This document shows positions 54,295-64,000 of a stretch of 64,000 bases of DNA, in pieces. A program made the position numbers and the translations under genes. Each line of letters begins with the position of its first letter. Position 1 is the stretch's first letter. The DNA is from Streptomyces sp. HSG2 (GTDB lineage Bacteria; Actinomycetota; Actinomycetes; Streptomycetales; Streptomycetaceae). The stretch lies in NCBI RefSeq assembly GCF_016598575.1, contig NZ_CP066801.1, positions 3,658,001 through 3,722,000 of the forward strand, in the 5' to 3' direction. A model generated the notes under the pieces. That model ran no database searches, was not told where the DNA came from, and worked only from the letters and a program-made list of their open reading frames with translations.

Positions 54295-54774
54295 TCAGTC
54301 GAAGACGAACGGACCCGGTGCCTGTGGGCCGGTGGCCGTGCAGGTGATGGTGATGAAGCCGAAGACGGTCATCTTCAGCGTGCCGCCGAAGGCCTCCAGC
54401 GAGTCGCCGGGGGCGACGGTGCCGGAGAGCGGCCCGACGGTGACACTCTCCCCGGCCGCGATGGCCGGATTCTCGGTCCCGCCGAACCGTGCGGTTCCGC
54501 CGTCCCCGGTGACCATGGTCAGCTCGGAGACGATCGAGTCCTCGCCGAGCGCGATGGGCGCGCTGATCGCGTCCGCAGTGAGGGTGACGGTGGCAGAGGT
54601 GCCGTCCTGGGTCGCGGTGAGCGTGCTGGCTCCGCCGCCCCAGCTGCCGCAGTCGGCCGTGATCGTCGCGGTCTCGGGGGTGACGGCGTGGGCGGTGGGG
54701 GCGAGGGCGAGCCCGGTGACCGCGAGGGTCCCGGCGGCCAACGCCGCACCTGTTCCGATTCGCTTGCGTCTCAT
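54295..54774 (-). CDS. Secreted protein of unknown function
   Basis: A 159-residue protein with a Sec signal peptide: MRRKRIGTGAALAAG, a hydrophobic core and a likely AHA cleavage site near residue 29. The mature part is Thr/Gly/Ser-rich and beta-like, with cysteines in ITADCGSW and TITCTATG that could pair. I do not recognise a family. Confidence 0.75.
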   Translation of the reverse strand: MRRKRIGTGAALAAGTLAVTGLALAPTAHAVTPETATITADCGSWGGGASTLTATQDGTSATVTLTADAISAPIALGEDSIVSELTMVTGDGGTARFGGTENPAIAAGESVTVGPLSGTVAPGDSLEAFGGTLKMTVFGFITITCTATGPQAPGPFVFD

Positions 54775-55046
54775 CGGGTCCGGCTCCCTTCCCGTAGCGG
54801 GAAAGACGTTTGGGGACGGGGTGACGGACCGTCCGTCACCCGCGGACGCGTGGAACGCGACGTGAGGGGGCGTTTCTGACGGACCGTCGGAACGACTGGG
54901 TCCATTGACGCGTCCGGGGCCGGACCCGACAAGGGCGAAATCCGGCCCCGGACGGAACGGCTCGCCGCTCCGTCGCCGTCCAGGCTCCCCGTCCGTCCGG
55001 TGTCGCCGCTCGTCGCCGCCGCGCGCACCGCCCGGCCCGTCCGGCG

Positions 55047-55400
55047 TCAGCCGGCCGTCGCCGCCGCGCGCACCGCCCCGTCCGGCCCCGCCAACAGGAC
55101 GGCGGTGGCGGGGCCGCCCAGGTCCCTTACCGCCGTCAGGTCCTCGGGCGCCGCCCCCGCGGCCTCCGTGACCACCGCCGCGGCCTCCAGGGACGTGGCG
55201 CCGGAGGCCACCGCCATCGCCACCGCCGTGCGCAGCGCGCTCAGTCGCAGCGACTCCAGGGCGACCGTTCCGGCGACGTAGGTCCGCCCCGTCTCGTCGC
55301 GCACGGCCGCGCCCTCAGGCACGCCGTTGCGGGCCCGCGCGGAACGGGCCAGCGTGACGAGCTTGCGATCCTCCGGGGAGAGGTCGGCGCTGTCGGTCAT
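55047..55400 (-). CDS. Cytidine-deaminase-fold protein lacking the zinc motif
   Basis: A 117-residue protein. GAAVRDETGRTYVAG resembles the strand preceding the active site of cytidine deaminase, but where CDA has CAE and PCxxC this protein has no cysteine or histidine. It is therefore unlikely to deaminate, although this gene beside era is commonly annotated as cytidine deaminase in Streptomyces. The 272 bp upstream hold no evident gene. Confidence 0.65.
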   Translation of the reverse strand: MTDSADLSPEDRKLVTLARSARARNGVPEGAAVRDETGRTYVAGTVALESLRLSALRTAVAMAVASGATSLEAAAVVTEAAGAAPEDLTAVRDLGGPATAVLLAGPDGAVRAAATAG

Positions 55401-55549
55401 CGGGTCTCTCCTTCGTGGATGCCCCGGCCCCGGGTGGGGGAGGCGGTCGGAGACCGAGCATACGGAGCGTCGCGAGGCCGTCCCTGTCGGGGACCTCCCC
55501 GGTCGGGGCCGTCCGACGTCCGCCGACGGATCGACTTCGTCGACGGACG

Positions 55550-55909
55550 TCAGGGACGGTCCAGGCGCAGCCGCTCCGCACGTGGCAGGCCGGCCACCAC
55601 CAGGTCGTAGGAGTCCTCGACGAGTTCGCGGACCAGGCCGTCCGCGAGGCCCCCGCCCACCGTGACGGTGTTCCAGTGTCGCTTGTTCATGTGCCAGGCG
55701 GGGATGACGAGGCCTTCGTGATCACGGCGCAGCCGGATCGCGTCGTCGGGATCGCACTTGAGGTTGACGGTGAGGGGGCTCGCCTCGACGGGCGTCAGGG
55801 CGAACATCCTCCCCAGCACCTTGAAGACCCGGTGCTCCGGGCCGAAGGGGAACTCCTCCCGCGCGGCCTCGAAGGACAGACAGAACGCGCGCAGTTCCTC
55901 GGGTGTCAA
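55550..55909 (-). CDS. MmcQ/YjbR family DNA-binding protein
   Basis: A 119-residue protein with the family pattern: [42 protein letters not shown] and HMNKRHWNTVT. It starts at TTG 55909, overlapping the stop of the CBS-domain gene (TTGA). Confidence 0.88.
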   Translation of the reverse strand: MTPEELRAFCLSFEAAREEFPFGPEHRVFKVLGRMFALTPVEASPLTVNLKCDPDDAIRLRRDHEGLVIPAWHMNKRHWNTVTVGGGLADGLVRELVEDSYDLVVAGLPRAERLRLDRP

Positions 55910-57210
55910 GCCGGCTCCTCCCCACCGGAGGGGGCCGTCCGCTCGACCGGCTCCGCCAGTACCGTCACGATCTTGTTCCGGCGGCCGGAGGCCGCCTCCG
56001 CGGTGAGCCGCAGCGTACGGCCGTCGGGGAGGTCGACCGTGGAGGACGCGCCGGCGATGGGGACCCGGCCAAGCGCCTTCGCGAGCAGTCCGCCGACCGT
56101 CTCCACGTCCTCGTCGTCGTACGCCTCCAGGCCGTAGAGGTCGCCCAGGTCGCCGATGTCCAGGCGCGCGGTGACGCGAAACCGGGCCTCCCCCAGATCC
56201 TGGACGGGGGGCAGTTCGCGGTCGTACTCGTCGGTGATCTCGCCGACGATCTCCTCCAGGATGTCCTCGATGGTGACGATGCCGGCGGTGCCGCCGTACT
56301 CGTCGATCACGACCGCCACGTGGTTGCGCTGTTTCTGCATCTCCCGCAGCAGGTCGCCCGCGTTCTTGGTGTCCGGCACGAAGTGCACCGCCCGCATCGC
56401 GGTCGACACCACGTCCCGCTCCGCGTCCCGACTGACGTGCGTCCTGCGGGCCAAGTCCTTGAGATAGACGATCCCGACGACGTCGTCCTCGTTGTCGCCG
56501 GTGACCGGAATCCGGGAGAAGCCGGAGCGCAGGGCGAGGGAGAGCGCCTGCCGCACCGTCTTGTGACGCTCGATCGAGACCAGGTCGGTGCGCGGCACCA
56601 TCACCTCCCGCACCAGGGTGTCGCCCAGTTCGAAGACGGAGTGCACCATGCGCCGCTCCTCCGCCTCGATCAGCGATTCCCGCTCGGCGACGTCGACCAG
56701 GGCCCGCAGTTCCGCCTCGGAGGCGAAGGGGCCCCGCCGGAAGCCCTTTCCGGGAGTGAGGGCGTTGCCCAGGAGGATGAGGAGCGAGGGGATCGGCCCC
56801 ATGATCCGGGCCAACGGCAGCAGGACGTACGCCGCCGCCGTCGCCGTGTTCAGCGGGTGCTGTCGGCCGATCGTGCGCGGGGAGACGCCCACGGCGACGT
56901 AGGACACCAGCACCATCACGGCGATGGCGACGAGCAACGCCGCGACCGTGTCGGAGATCTCCTGGAGACAGGCGTAGGCGACCAGGGCCGCGGCGGCCAT
57001 CTCGCAGGAGACCCTGACCAGCAGGGCGACGTTCAGATAGCGGGTGGGGTCCTCGGCCACCCGGGCCAGCTTCTCGGCGCCCCGCCGTCCGGAGCGCACC
57101 GCCTCCTCCGCCCGGAAGCCGGAGACCCGGGCCAGTCCGGCCTCCGCGCAGGCGGCCAGCCACGCCACGACGATCAGCGCCACGGCCCCGACGATCAGCG
57201 GCGGGTTCAT
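55906..57210 (-). CDS. CorC/HlyC-type membrane protein with CBS pair
   Basis: A 434-residue protein. Four hydrophobic segments form a DUF21/CNNM-like membrane domain, then two CBS domains ([15 protein letters not shown], then [20 protein letters not shown]), then a CorC_HlyC C-terminal domain. Proposed to act in divalent cation transport. ATG 57210 overlaps the ybeY stop (ATGA). Confidence 0.92.
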   Translation of the reverse strand: MNPPLIVGAVALIVVAWLAACAEAGLARVSGFRAEEAVRSGRRGAEKLARVAEDPTRYLNVALLVRVSCEMAAAALVAYACLQEISDTVAALLVAIAVMVLVSYVAVGVSPRTIGRQHPLNTATAAAYVLLPLARIMGPIPSLLILLGNALTPGKGFRRGPFASEAELRALVDVAERESLIEAEERRMVHSVFELGDTLVREVMVPRTDLVSIERHKTVRQALSLALRSGFSRIPVTGDNEDDVVGIVYLKDLARRTHVSRDAERDVVSTAMRAVHFVPDTKNAGDLLREMQKQRNHVAVVIDEYGGTAGIVTIEDILEEIVGEITDEYDRELPPVQDLGEARFRVTARLDIGDLGDLYGLEAYDDEDVETVGGLLAKALGRVPIAGASSTVDLPDGRTLRLTAEAASGRRNKIVTVLAEPVERTAPSGGEEPA

Positions 57211-57704
57211 GAGACGGTCGGGGCCGGCGAGGGGCCGACCAGGCCCCTCTCCGCCCGCCAGCCGTCCACGATGGCCGACTGGAGACCGAACATCCGGGCC
57301 TTCTCGTCCGGTTGCTCGTGGTCGTAGCCCAGCAGATGCAGCACGCCGTGGACGGTGAGCAGGTGCAGCTCCTCGTCCATGGTGTGCCGCGTAGGGGCCT
57401 GACTGCCCTGCCGCTCGGCGACCTCCGGGCAGAGCACGATGTCGCCGAGGAGTCCCTGGGGCGGCTCCTCCTCGTCCTTGGCCGGCGGGCGCAGCTCGTC
57501 CATCGGGAAGGACATGACGTCCGTGGGACCCGGCAGGTCCATCCACTGGAGGTGGAGCTGTTCCATGGCGTCGGCGTCCACGACGATCACCGAGAGCTCG
57601 GAGAGCGGGTGGATGCGCATCCGGGCGAGAGCGTAGCGGGCGATGTCGAGGATCGCCGACTCGTCGACCTCGGTGCCGGACTCGTTGTTGACGTCGATCG
57701 ACAT
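57207..57704 (-). CDS. ybeY: Endoribonuclease YbeY
   Basis: A 165-residue metalloprotein with the [11 protein letters not shown] zinc motif. It acts in 16S rRNA 3' maturation and ribosome quality control. It lies between phoH and the CBS gene in the order conserved across Actinobacteria. Confidence 0.95.
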   Translation of the reverse strand: MSIDVNNESGTEVDESAILDIARYALARMRIHPLSELSVIVVDADAMEQLHLQWMDLPGPTDVMSFPMDELRPPAKDEEEPPQGLLGDIVLCPEVAERQGSQAPTRHTMDEELHLLTVHGVLHLLGYDHEQPDEKARMFGLQSAIVDGWRAERGLVGPSPAPTVS

Positions 57705-57716
57705 GGTGGTACTGAT

Positions 57717-58790
57717 CTACTTCCCTTGGGGTCGCTTGCCGGTCGGCTTGGCGCGGTGCTGGTGACCAGCGCCGGTGCCGGGCCGGCTGTCGTACTGTTC
57801 GTACGCGTCGACGATACGGCCCACCAGCTTGTGCCGGACCACGTCCTGCGACGACAGCCGGGAGAAGTGGACGTCCTCCAGCCCCTCGAGGATCTCCTGG
57901 ACCTGACGCAGACCGGACTTCTGGCCGCCGGGCAGGTCGACCTGTGTCACGTCGCCCGTGATCACGATCTTGGAGTCGAAGCCGAGTCGGGTGAGGAACA
58001 TCTTCATCTGCTCGGGGCTGGTGTTCTGCGCCTCGTCCAGGATGATGAAGGCGTCGTTGAGCGTCCTGCCACGCATGTACGCGAGCGGCGCGACCTCGAT
58101 CGTCCCGGCCGCCATGAGCCGGGGGATCGAGTCCGGGTCGATCATGTCGTGCAGCGCGTCGTAGAGCGGACGCAGATAGGGGTCGATCTTCTCGTAGAGC
58201 GTGCCGGGCAGGAAGCCGAGCCGCTCGCCCGCCTCCACGGCGGGTCGGGTCAGGATGATGCGGTTGACCTGCTTGGACTGGAGCGCCTGCACCGCCTTGG
58301 CCATCGCCAGGTAGGTCTTGCCGGTACCGGCGGGGCCGATGCCGAAGACGACCGTGTGCGCGTCGATGGCGTCGACGTACCGCTTCTGGTTCAGCGTCTT
58401 GGGGCGGATGGTGCGGCCCCGGTTCGAGAGGATGTTCTGGGTGAGGACCTGCGCCGGCGTCTCCGGCCCTTCCTCTCCGCCCTTCCCGTTCGCCTTCAGC
58501 ATGGCGATCGAGCGTTCCACCGCGTCCTCCGTCATCGGCTGTCCGGTGCGCAGCACCAGCATCATCTCGTCGAACAGGCGCTGGATCACGGCGACGTCAC
58601 CGGCGTCGCCGACCGCGCTGATCTCGTTGCCCCGGGCGTGGATGTCCGCGGCGGGAAAGGCCTTCTCGATCACACGCAGGAGAGAGTCCCCGGACCCCAG
58701 GACCGTCACCATGGGGTGTCGGGCCGGGATCGTGATCCGTGCTGTGGCCGGCCCTCGCGAGGAGGGCTGGGCTGTGGGTGTCTGAGTCAT
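57717..58790 (-). CDS. phoH: PhoH-like ATPase
   Basis: A 357-residue protein with a Walker [10 protein letters not shown] (about residue 151), an [15 protein letters not shown]alker B, and [16 protein letters not shown] C-terminal motifs. Probably an RNA helicase or ATPase linked to YbeY. It is the first gene of the minus-strand run, with about 200 bp of upstream space. Confidence 0.93.
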   Translation of the reverse strand: MTQTPTAQPSSRGPATARITIPARHPMVTVLGSGDSLLRVIEKAFPAADIHARGNEISAVGDAGDVAVIQRLFDEMMLVLRTGQPMTEDAVERSIAMLKANGKGGEEGPETPAQVLTQNILSNRGRTIRPKTLNQKRYVDAIDAHTVVFGIGPAGTGKTYLAMAKAVQALQSKQVNRIILTRPAVEAGERLGFLPGTLYEKIDPYLRPLYDALHDMIDPDSIPRLMAAGTIEVAPLAYMRGRTLNDAFIILDEAQNTSPEQMKMFLTRLGFDSKIVITGDVTQVDLPGGQKSGLRQVQEILEGLEDVHFSRLSSQDVVRHKLVGRIVDAYEQYDSRPGTGAGHQHRAKPTGKRPQGK

Positions 58791-58992
58791 GGGCCGGCGC
58801 TCGGGGCCTGCGGATCCTCCTCTGCGGCTGGGCCGCGTGACCGGGGCGGACTGATGTCTCCAGCGTACGACCCCGCGTGCGCGGTGCCGAGTCGTTTTCG
58901 CCCGGGAGAGCGCCCGCCCGGGGGCTCCGGACGGGTGCCCCCGGTGGCCGCCGCCCCGGCCTTGGTGGGCGGCGGAGATCCCTAGCGGAGCC

Positions 58993-59259
58993 TCAGCACC
59001 CCTCGCCGAGCACCCGCGCGATCAGCGTCCGCTCCTCCTCGGTCAGGTCGGGGTCGGCCGCGTACACCGTCGCGCCGTCGACCGTGATCCGGTAGCCGAA
59101 ACCGTCCGGCACGCCGACCGGCGGCGCCCCCGCTCCCGACGCCACCACCCGCCGCGCCAGGGCGTGCCACTCGTGCGCGTCCGCGAGGCCCGCGGTGTCC
59201 ACCTCGGCCAGGCGCTCCAGCCCCGCGAAGCCTCCGCTGCGCCGTACTCGAATCCGCAT
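58993..59259 (-). CDS. Emfourin-like protealysin inhibitor
   Basis: An 88-residue protein (MRIRVRRSGGFAGLERLAEV, then DGFGYRITVDG and a C-terminal LTEEERTLIARVL) matching the emfourin family, which inhibits M4 metallopeptidases of the protealysin group. It lies 20 bp downstream of such a peptidase gene on the same strand. Confidence 0.85.
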   Translation of the reverse strand: MRIRVRRSGGFAGLERLAEVDTAGLADAHEWHALARRVVASGAGAPPVGVPDGFGYRITVDGATVYAADPDLTEEERTLIARVLGEGC

Positions 59260-59279
59260 GGTCCGTGTGTAGTACGCGG

Positions 59280-60350
59280 CTACGCAGGCCGCACCCCCAC
59301 CCCCTCCCACGCCTTGTCGACGGCCTCCCGCTCCTCCGCGTCGCCGTAGCGCCGGCGGGCGGCCTCCAGGGTCAGGGCGGCGAACTCCGCGAAAGAGGCG
59401 TCCTGTCGAAGCTCCCCGCAGGTCAGCACGTCGTACCAGATCCGCCCGGCGCGCTCCCAGGCATGCCCGCCCAACTCCGTCGCCAGCAGATGGAACGCCC
59501 GGTTCGGGATACCCGAATTGATGTGAACACCGCCGTTGTCCCGCCCGGTGCGCACGTAGTCGTCCATCGACCCGGGCTGTGGGTCCCTGCCGAGGACGTC
59601 GTCGTCGTAGGCCGTGCCCGGTTCCTTCATCGAGCGCAGTGCCACCCCCGACACCCGGGGGGCGAGCAGCCCCGCGCCGATCAGCCAGTCGGCCTCGGCG
59701 GCGGTCTGCCCGAGGGCGTACTGCTTGACCAGTGAGCCGAAGACGTCCGACACCGATTCGTTGAGCGCGCCGGACTGGCCGAAGTAGGCCAGGTTGGCGG
59801 TGTGCTGGGTGAGTCCGTGGGCCAGCTCGTGCCCGATGACGTCGACGGGGAGGGTGAAGTCGAGGAAGATCTCCCCGTCCCCGTCGCCGAACACCATCTG
59901 CTCGCCGTTCCAGAAGGCGTTGTTGTACTCGCGGTCGTAGTGCACCGTCGCCCGCAGGGGCAGCCCGGCGCCGTCGACGGAGTCCCGGCCGAAGACCGAC
60001 GACAGCAGCGCGAACGTGGCACCGAGGCCGCCGTAGGCGCGGTTGACGGTGGCGTCGCCGCCCGGTTCGTCGCCCTCGCCGCGGACCCGCCGCCCGGGCA
60101 GGGCGGTGCCGCGCAGCGCGTCGTACACCGTCCTGCGCGGGGCGGCCCGCTCGGACTCGGGAGGCGGGAGCGTGCCGCCGGCCCCGAGCACCGTGGTCAG
60201 TCGTCGGTGGGTGCGCTCGTAGGCGTCGCGTTGCAGCGTGCGACGCGCGGGCCCGGCGACGACGGGGTCCTCGGCCTGGGCCAGTCGGTCGAGGACGTGG
60301 GGAGGCACGATGGCGCAGAAGACGGGCTCGAAGTCCCCGTGGGAGGTCAT
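59280..60350 (-). CDS. M4-family (protealysin-like) metallopeptidase
   Basis: A 356-residue protein with HELAHG (the HExxH zinc motif), GALNESVSDVFG (the third ligand glutamate) and a C-terminal HINSGIPNRAFHLLA catalytic histidine region. No Sec signal peptide is seen, as in protealysins. ATG 60350 gives MTSHGDFEPVF. Pairs with the inhibitor gene downstream. Confidence 0.93.
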   Translation of the reverse strand: MTSHGDFEPVFCAIVPPHVLDRLAQAEDPVVAGPARRTLQRDAYERTHRRLTTVLGAGGTLPPPESERAAPRRTVYDALRGTALPGRRVRGEGDEPGGDATVNRAYGGLGATFALLSSVFGRDSVDGAGLPLRATVHYDREYNNAFWNGEQMVFGDGDGEIFLDFTLPVDVIGHELAHGLTQHTANLAYFGQSGALNESVSDVFGSLVKQYALGQTAAEADWLIGAGLLAPRVSGVALRSMKEPGTAYDDDVLGRDPQPGSMDDYVRTGRDNGGVHINSGIPNRAFHLLATELGGHAWERAGRIWYDVLTCGELRQDASFAEFAALTLEAARRRYGDAEEREAVDKAWEGVGVRPA

Positions 60351-60571
60351 GAGAAAAACCCTTGCACTGAGTGACCGAACTGTCACGACCCGCAACCTTG
60401 ATCGGTGAACCGTGTGCCCGATGGGGGTGTCGAGCCTCCGCCGGTGGTATGGAAGGTCCGATTCGTCATCGAAGGGGACTTGGGCAAGGTTTTGCCCGAC
60501 TCGCGTCGGTGGTCCCGCATACTGATACGGGCCCACGCGTCGCCTGTCGCTCCGCTAGGCTGCGCGACACC

Positions 60572-62436
<1,865 letters not shown>

Positions 62437-62456
62437 CCAGCCGAATCAGTGCTCTC

Positions 62457-62492
62457 GGATCCCGCCCGCCGGACACGCCGGGGGCGGGATCC
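62457..62492 (+). terminator. leuA terminator
   Basis: An 11-bp stem, GGATCCCGCCC / GGGCGGGATCC, 20 bp after the leuA stop codon. Confidence 0.65.
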
Positions 62493-62621
62493 CGTCCGAT
62501 ACCGGCCAAGGCGGCGTCAAGGGCCCTCCGTCGCCCCGGCCGCGGGGCTGACTCCGCCTCCCGGATGTGGCTAACATCACGCCAACGCGGCGACATCGCC
62601 GCGTCGCTACGGAGGTGCGAC

Positions 62622-63317
62622 GTGCTGCCTGGACGGGGACGAGACGGTCGAGTCGCTCCGTCGTCGCGCCTCCTGGGTACCCGCACCTCCTGGACGCGCG
62701 TGGGCGGCGGCGAGTTCTTCTGCCCGTCCTGCGGAGGCGACCGCGCCTACCGGCGCCTCACGGGCCGCCGCCGGCTCACCCTGTTGGGGCTGCCGCTGCT
62801 GTCGCGCGGCGCGTGCGGTCCGGCGGTCGAGTGCGCCGTGTGCCGCCGACGTTTCGGCACCGAGGTCCTGGACCATCCGACCACGGCCCGCTTCGCCGCG
62901 ATGCTCCGCGACGCGGTGCACACCGTCGCCCTCGCCGTGCTCGCCGCCGGCGGCACCCGTTCGCGCACCGCCCTGCGGGCCGCGGCCGAGACGGTGCGCG
63001 CGGCGGGTTTCGACGACTGCACGGGAGAGCGGCTGGCCGCCCTGGTGACGGCGCTCGCCGCCGACACCGGCCGCTTCCAGGGGGAGCCGTGCGCACCGGG
63101 TCTGGCCATAGAACTGCACGAGGCGCTCGACCCCCTCGCCCCGTACCTCGCCACCCCCGGCCGTGAGGCCGTGCTGCTCCGCGGTGCCCGCATCGCCCTG
63201 GCCGACGGCCCCTACACCCCCGCGGAGCGCGAGACCCTGGTCACCGTCGGCGCGGCGCTCACCATCCCCTCCGGCGACGTCGCCCGCCTTCTCGCGGCCG
63301 CCCGTACGCCTTCCTGA
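62622..63317 (+). CDS. TerB-like protein with zinc-ribbon N-terminus
   Basis: A 231-residue protein. CPSCGG and CAVC form a zinc ribbon in the first 70 residues. The C-terminal part (LLRGARIALADGPYTPAERE) matches the TerB tellurite-resistance-like fold. Function unknown. GTG 62622 follows GGAGG. Confidence 0.82.
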   Translation: MLPGRGRDGRVAPSSRLLGTRTSWTRVGGGEFFCPSCGGDRAYRRLTGRRRLTLLGLPLLSRGACGPAVECAVCRRRFGTEVLDHPTTARFAAMLRDAVHTVALAVLAAGGTRSRTALRAAAETVRAAGFDDCTGERLAALVTALAADTGRFQGEPCAPGLAIELHEALDPLAPYLATPGREAVLLRGARIALADGPYTPAERETLVTVGAALTIPSGDVARLLAAARTPS

Positions 63318-63461
63318 CCACCCGCCGCTTCCGGGCGCCACCGATCGGCCGGGCGGCGTCCCGATGCCGTCCCACCGGGGCTGCCGCGTGGCGATCGTTC
63401 GCCGGGCCACGCTCCGTCGCGCCCGAGGAGCGGTCCTCGGGAGTGGGGGAGAATGGGGGTC

Positions 63462-64000
63462 ATGACACTCTTCCGCGACGACGGCGTCGTGCTGCGCACC
63501 CAGAAGCTGGGAGAGGCGGACCGGATCATCACGATTCTGACCCGGGGGCACGGTCGGGTCCGGGCAGTGGCACGGGGCGTGCGGAGGACGAAGTCGAGAT
63601 TCGGGGCTCGGCTGGAGCCGTTCTCCCACGTCGACGTGCAGTTCTTCGCCAAGGGCGGTGAGCTGGTCGGGCGCGGCCTGCCGTTGTGCACGCAGAGCGA
63701 GACGATCGCGCCCTACGGAGCCGCGATCGTCGCCGACTACCCCGGCTACACCGCGGGTACCGCCATGTTGGAGACCGCCGAGCGCTTCACCGACCACGAG
63801 GGGGAGCCCGCCGTGCAGCAGTACCTGCTGCTGGTCGGTGGACTGCGAACGCTGGCCCGGCGGGAGCACGCCCCGGGCCTGGTGCTGGACGCCTTCCTGT
63901 TGCGTTCCCTCGCGGTCAACGGCTACGCGCCGACCTTCGGCCCCTGCGCGAAGTGCGGGATGCCGGGGCCGAACCGCTTCTTCTCCGTCGCCTCCGGCGG
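63462..64000 (+). CDS. recO: DNA repair protein RecO (partial, runs off the window)
   Basis: The first 179 residues are present. The N-terminal OB-fold has [20 protein letters not shown] and [20 protein letters not shown], and the zinc cysteines begin at CAKCG near the window edge. RecO anneals strands and loads RecA in RecFOR repair. Alternative ATG 63453 is 9 bp upstream. Confidence 0.94.
   Translation, partial: MTLFRDDGVVLRTQKLGEADRIITILTRGHGRVRAVARGVRRTKSRFGARLEPFSHVDVQFFAKGGELVGRGLPLCTQSETIAPYGAAIVADYPGYTAGTAMLETAERFTDHEGEPAVQQYLLLVGGLRTLARREHAPGLVLDAFLLRSLAVNGYAPTFGPCAKCGMPGPNRFFSVASG

Overview
This is a high-GC actinobacterial chromosome segment, almost certainly Streptomyces. The core genes (hemW, hrcA, dnaJ, rsmE, era, ybeY, phoH, leuA, recO), the GTG/TTG starts, the DUF397/XRE-DUF5753 pair and the insertion-sequence families all fit that genus.

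Left core, 1-15170: hemW, a DUF3097 gene and an MBL-fold hydrolase, then a heat-shock block (promoter, CIRCE operator, hrcA-dnaJ), nitronate monooxygenase-rsmE, a HIT protein, RNase Z (rnz), adenosine deaminase, an MFS transporter and a PfkB kinase. rnz is cut in two by an IS1182-family element whose precise removal restores the reading frame.

Accessory island, 15172-53180 (38 kb), lying between the PfkB gene and the last base of era. Both outer edges are the same end of one IS5-family element (1430 bp, called ISX here), in inverted orientation, and both are bordered by TCA. This suggests an IS-bounded composite transposon. From the left, the island holds: ISX copy A with three nested insertions; CRISPR array 1 (16 repeats, read leftward, cut by ISX-A); a complete type I-E cas set (cas3, cse1, cse2, cas7, cas5, cas6e, cas1, cas2); CRISPR array 2 (47 repeats, read rightward, split by an IS1634-family element inside one spacer); a TTAA-flanked IS at the array's far end; XRE/DUF397 and ATP-binding regulators; a seven-gene cassette (FAD oxidoreductase, HprK-like, adenylate-kinase-like, two glycosyltransferases, NUDIX, APH-like); an internally deleted Tn3-family element; and a palindromic ISX dimer with an IS3-family element at its centre.

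The CRISPR locus has three unusual features. Cse2 is a tandem two-domain fusion, a single-chain version of the Cascade Cse2 dimer. The cas3-cse1 gap encodes a structured element with two CRISPR-repeat-like hairpins inside a 14-bp closing stem; the sequence between the hairpins has a 12/13 match in the cse1 upstream region, as expected for a crRNA-like guide that lets Cascade repress its own genes. The two arrays share leader motifs at identical distances, and the array-2 leader lies inside the 3' end of cas2.

Right core, 53181-64000: era, a secreted protein, a cytidine-deaminase-like protein, MmcQ/YjbR, a CBS-domain protein, ybeY and phoH on the minus strand; then an emfourin-like inhibitor and its M4 metallopeptidase; then leuA with a leucine-rich leader peptide, a TerB-like protein and the start of recO.
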